DNA from: an uncultured Clostridia bacterium
GTDB taxonomy: Bacteria; Bacillota; Clostridia; Oscillospirales; Oscillospiraceae
Length of the DNA stretch: 13,375 nucleotides
Direction: 5' to 3'
Assembly (NCBI GenBank): GCA_937907715.1
Contig: CALERM010000141.1
Coordinates: 1 to 13,375, forward strand
Part shown: positions 11,974 through 13,375 of the stretch, one piece after another
Layout: each line of letters begins with the position of its first letter
How positions within the stretch are numbered: the stretch's first letter is position 1
Translations under genes and position numbers: made by a program
The notes under the pieces: model-generated
What the model saw: only the letters and a program-made list of their open reading frames with translations
Told to the model about the DNA's origin: nothing
Database searches by the model: none

Positions 11974-12750
11974 TCAGAACAGCCGCTGCAAGGGGCGAAG
12001 CCCCAGTCCCTCGAGAAACTGCTTCGCCGCTTCATAGCGCGCACGCTCGCACAGGTGCTGCCGCTTGTGTGCGTCAAAGCCGATGATGGCGCGCACGCCG
12101 GTTTTCGCGGCGATCTCCCAGAACGGCGCGCAGGGATAGCCGAGCCCGGAAAACTCGCCGCGCGCGCGTTTATCCACGCCGTAGAGATTGTACTCCAGCG
12201 GCAGGTCGAGCTTCTTTGCCTCCTCGCAGAGCGCATATGCCGCCTCACGGCATGTTTCGTCAAACACCGGCTGCGAGGTGTAAATCAGATCCGGGTGCGC
12301 CAGATACGCATAAAGCCCCGTGCGCATCCCGGCGATGGTGGTCGTCAGGTATTCCTCCAGCAGCATCGGCGCGGCAGTGTACGCGCGCGGGTGCGCGGGG
12401 TCTGCCCACTGAAAGTGATTGCCGAGGATGAGATAGTCGACCTGCGGGCGAATCTCGCGCAGAAAGTCCATATGCCCGGGGAAGTACTCGCATTCCAGCC
12501 CGAGCGGAATTTCAATCACGCCGCGATATTTCTCCTGCAAGGCATGGATGGACGCAAAATAACCCGGAAGCTCATCCGGCAGCATCCGGACGCCCCGGCA
12601 GACCGCCGGACTGAGTCCCGGCCAGGGGGTGTGGTCCGAAAAGCCGAGGACCGTGAAGCCCTGTTCGATTGCCTGCTGAAGATAAGCCTCGTCCGGCACG
12701 TTTTCTGCGTGACCGCAGCGGAAGGTGTGCGTATGATAATTGACCGGCAT
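11974..12750 (-). CDS. PHP-domain phosphatase, histidinol-phosphatase family
   Basis: A 258-residue cytosolic metal-dependent phosphoesterase of the PHP superfamily, HisJ/HisK-like, which hydrolyses histidinol phosphate in histidine synthesis. All metal-ligand motifs are visible: HTHT (His6, His8), His14, SDH (Asp39, His40), GLECEY (Glu86), GNHF (His112), AHPD (His152) and GFDAH (Asp226, His228). Length is normal for the family. No other his gene is in the window, so activity on another phosphate ester cannot be excluded. The ATG at 12750 follows AAAGGA by five bases and has a strong promoter (12800-12827). The acyltransferase-fold gene lies 65 bp downstream with its own promoter; I see no convincing terminator between them, so read-through is possible. 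No TTA, CTA or TCA codon is used. Confidence 0.9.
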   Translation of the reverse strand: MPVNYHTHTFRCGHAENVPDEAYLQQAIEQGFTVLGFSDHTPWPGLSPAVCRGVRMLPDELPGYFASIHALQEKYRGVIEIPLGLECEYFPGHMDFLREIRPQVDYLILGNHFQWADPAHPRAYTAAPMLLEEYLTTTIAGMRTGLYAYLAHPDLIYTSQPVFDETCREAAYALCEEAKKLDLPLEYNLYGVDKRARGEFSGLGYPCAPFWEIAAKTGVRAIIGFDAHKRQHLCERARYEAAKQFLEGLGLRPLQRLF

Positions 12751-12799
12751 GGGATTCCTTTCTGCACGAGATGTGCCAAACCAACAAATTGCACCTGAT

Positions 12800-12827
12800 A
12801 TTATAGCGGCTTCACACGGTTTTGCAA
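12800..12827 (-). promoter_or_regulatory. Promoter of the PHP phosphatase gene
   Basis: Minus strand TTGCAA (12827-12822), 16-bp spacer, perfect TATAAT (12805-12800). Start near 12794, leader about 43 nt. Confidence 0.8.
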
Positions 12828-12854
12828 CCGGAAATTCATAAATGCGCCCGGTAA

Positions 12855-12980
12855 AAAACAGCGGCGATTTCCGTTTCGGGCGACTTGACAGTATCCGCCC
12901 GCACCGGCGACGCAGACAAAATTCGCGCTTTGGGCTTCGGGGCGGATGATTCTATCGGAAAGCCGTTTTCCCCGAGCGTT
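12855..12980 (+). pseudogene. Relic of an OmpR-type response-regulator receiver domain
   Basis: Reading from 12885, codons give VSARTGDADKIRALGFGADD, then SIGKPFSPS. This matches the alpha4-beta5-alpha5 part of OmpR-family receivers (T/S-A-R...ADKI.GL..GADDY..KPFSP), including the conserved switch Lys. The usual aromatic after ADD is Ser here. The phospho-acceptor half is missing upstream (stop TAA at 12852), and after SPS the reading loses similarity. The open frame runs on to 13232 without recognisable sequence. I call it a decayed gene fragment. The rest of 12981-13186 holds no gene that I can support; a TTGCC-A-GGCAA palindrome lies at 13152-13162. Confidence 0.7.
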
Positions 12981-13186
12981 CCGGACGTTGCTTTTCGGCG
13001 CGGGCAGCAACGTGGTTATGAATTTGACGCTCCGGCTTTTTCCTTGAAATACGTCAGTATTCCTGCGAAAAAATGTCTTGCTCAGCGCGAAAATTCCTCG
13101 CTGCCGGTCACATCGGGAGTTTTCAGATACACCCTAAGCCATATTCCCAAATTGCCAGGCAAAAGCGGCGGAAAGCGAAATAATTC

Positions 13187-13215
13187 TTCCAAACTTCGGG
13201 AAAGAATGGTACAAT
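13187..13215 (+). promoter_or_regulatory. Extended -10 promoter of the response-regulator gene
   Basis: TGGTACAAT (-10 box 13210-13215, with the TGn extension) and a poor -35, TTCCAA (13187-13192), at 17 bp. Start near 13222. Confidence 0.5.
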
Positions 13216-13233
13216 ATTCTTGGGGTGATTGAT

Positions 13234-13375
13234 TTGCTGAAGGTTTTTCTGGTGGAAGACGAATGTGTTGTGCGCGAAGGACTGCGCGACTGCATCGAAT
13301 GGACACGATACGGCTTCGAATTCTGCGGCGACGCGCCCGACGGAGAGCTGGCCCTGCCGCAGATCCGCAAGCTGC
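13234..13375 (+). CDS. Response regulator, YesN/AraC-type, 5' part only
   Basis: The first 47 codons of a receiver domain; the gene runs off the window. It reads LLKVFLVEDECVVREGL, then RDCIEWTRYGFEFCGDAPDGELALPQIRKL. The acidic pocket EDE (8-10) and the IEW...GFEFCGDAPDGE pattern are typical of YesN regulators, whose full form has a C-terminal AraC DNA-binding domain and pairs with a membrane histidine kinase. Start: TTG at 13234, with GGGGTGA (13222-13228) just upstream; this gives the family-typical (M)LKVFLVEDE beginning. GTG at 13225 is in frame but has no RBS. The phospho-acceptor Asp lies beyond the window, so activity cannot be judged. Confidence 0.88.
   Translation, partial: MLKVFLVEDECVVREGLRDCIEWTRYGFEFCGDAPDGELALPQIRKL

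Noticed and set aside
11938..12798. 286-codon plus-strand open frame
   Set aside because: Aligned shadow of the PHP phosphatase, which has all metal-binding motifs.
12885..12913. TTGACA at 12885 as a promoter -35 box
   Set aside because: No -10-like sequence at 15-19 bp; the bases belong to the receiver-domain relic.
13152..13162. TTGCC-A-GGCAA palindrome upstream of the response regulator
   Set aside because: Short, single copy and about 60 bp before the -10 box; not enough to call an operator.

Overview
The window looks like a piece of chromosome from a fairly GC-rich Gram-positive anaerobe of the Clostridia, probably Oscillospiraceae/Ruminococcaceae-like. The clues are a T-box in front of thrS, an S-layer-homology (SLH) surface protein, a YesN-type response regulator start, clean sigma-A-type promoters, strong Shine-Dalgarno sites and many factor-independent terminators. 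The taxonomic call is inference from gene content and composition. No phage genes, insertion sequences, CRISPR arrays, tRNAs or rRNAs were recognised.

Layout. (1) 17-1087, +: an isomerase of the MtnA/eIF2B-alpha fold, closed by a terminator at 1136-1173. (2) 1174-1672: a region rich in inverted repeats, including a perfect 17-bp hairpin, then a self-contained unit of promoter, strong SD, 26-codon membrane peptide and terminator. (3) 1676-3649, all minus: a 3D-domain cell-wall protein, then ksgA/rsmA, then a GIY-YIG (YazA/UPF0213) protein whose TTG start overlaps the ksgA stop. (4) 3650-4252: AT-rich divergent promoter region with a textbook T-box (ACC threonine specifier) leading to thrS. (5) 4253-6010, +: thrS without the usual N-terminal TGS domain. 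(6) 6055-6354: a leader with two promoter candidates and competing hairpins. (7) 6355-10392, +: a 1345-residue secreted VWA/Cna_B/InlB-repeat/DUF11/SLH surface protein. (8) 10405-10481: two convergent terminators. (9) 10496-12750, minus: a PHP-family phosphatase, then a six-TM protein fused to an E2/CAT-fold acyltransferase domain in which the catalytic His appears replaced by Glu. (10) 12751-13233: the phosphatase promoter, a decayed fragment of an OmpR-type receiver domain, and the promoter of the last gene. (11) 13234-end, +: the first 47 codons of a YesN-like response regulator.

How the genes relate. ksgA (16S rRNA dimethylation), the GIY-YIG protein and the 3D protein form a neighbourhood that resembles, in shuffled form, the B. 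subtilis yazA...yabE-rnmV-ksgA region. thrS is a stand-alone T-box unit sensing uncharged tRNA-Thr. The large SLH protein is a stand-alone secreted surface protein. The phosphatase and membrane-acyltransferase genes are codirectional and 65 bp apart, but each has its own promoter.

The real genes almost never use TTA, CTA or TCA codons, which produces very long open frames on the opposite strand, including 1372 codons opposite the SLH protein. I treat these as artefacts. The items most worth a second look are the 26-residue peptide unit, the TGCAGGA inverted-repeat cluster, the His-to-Glu acyltransferase fusion, the TGS-less ThrRS, and the receiver-domain relic.
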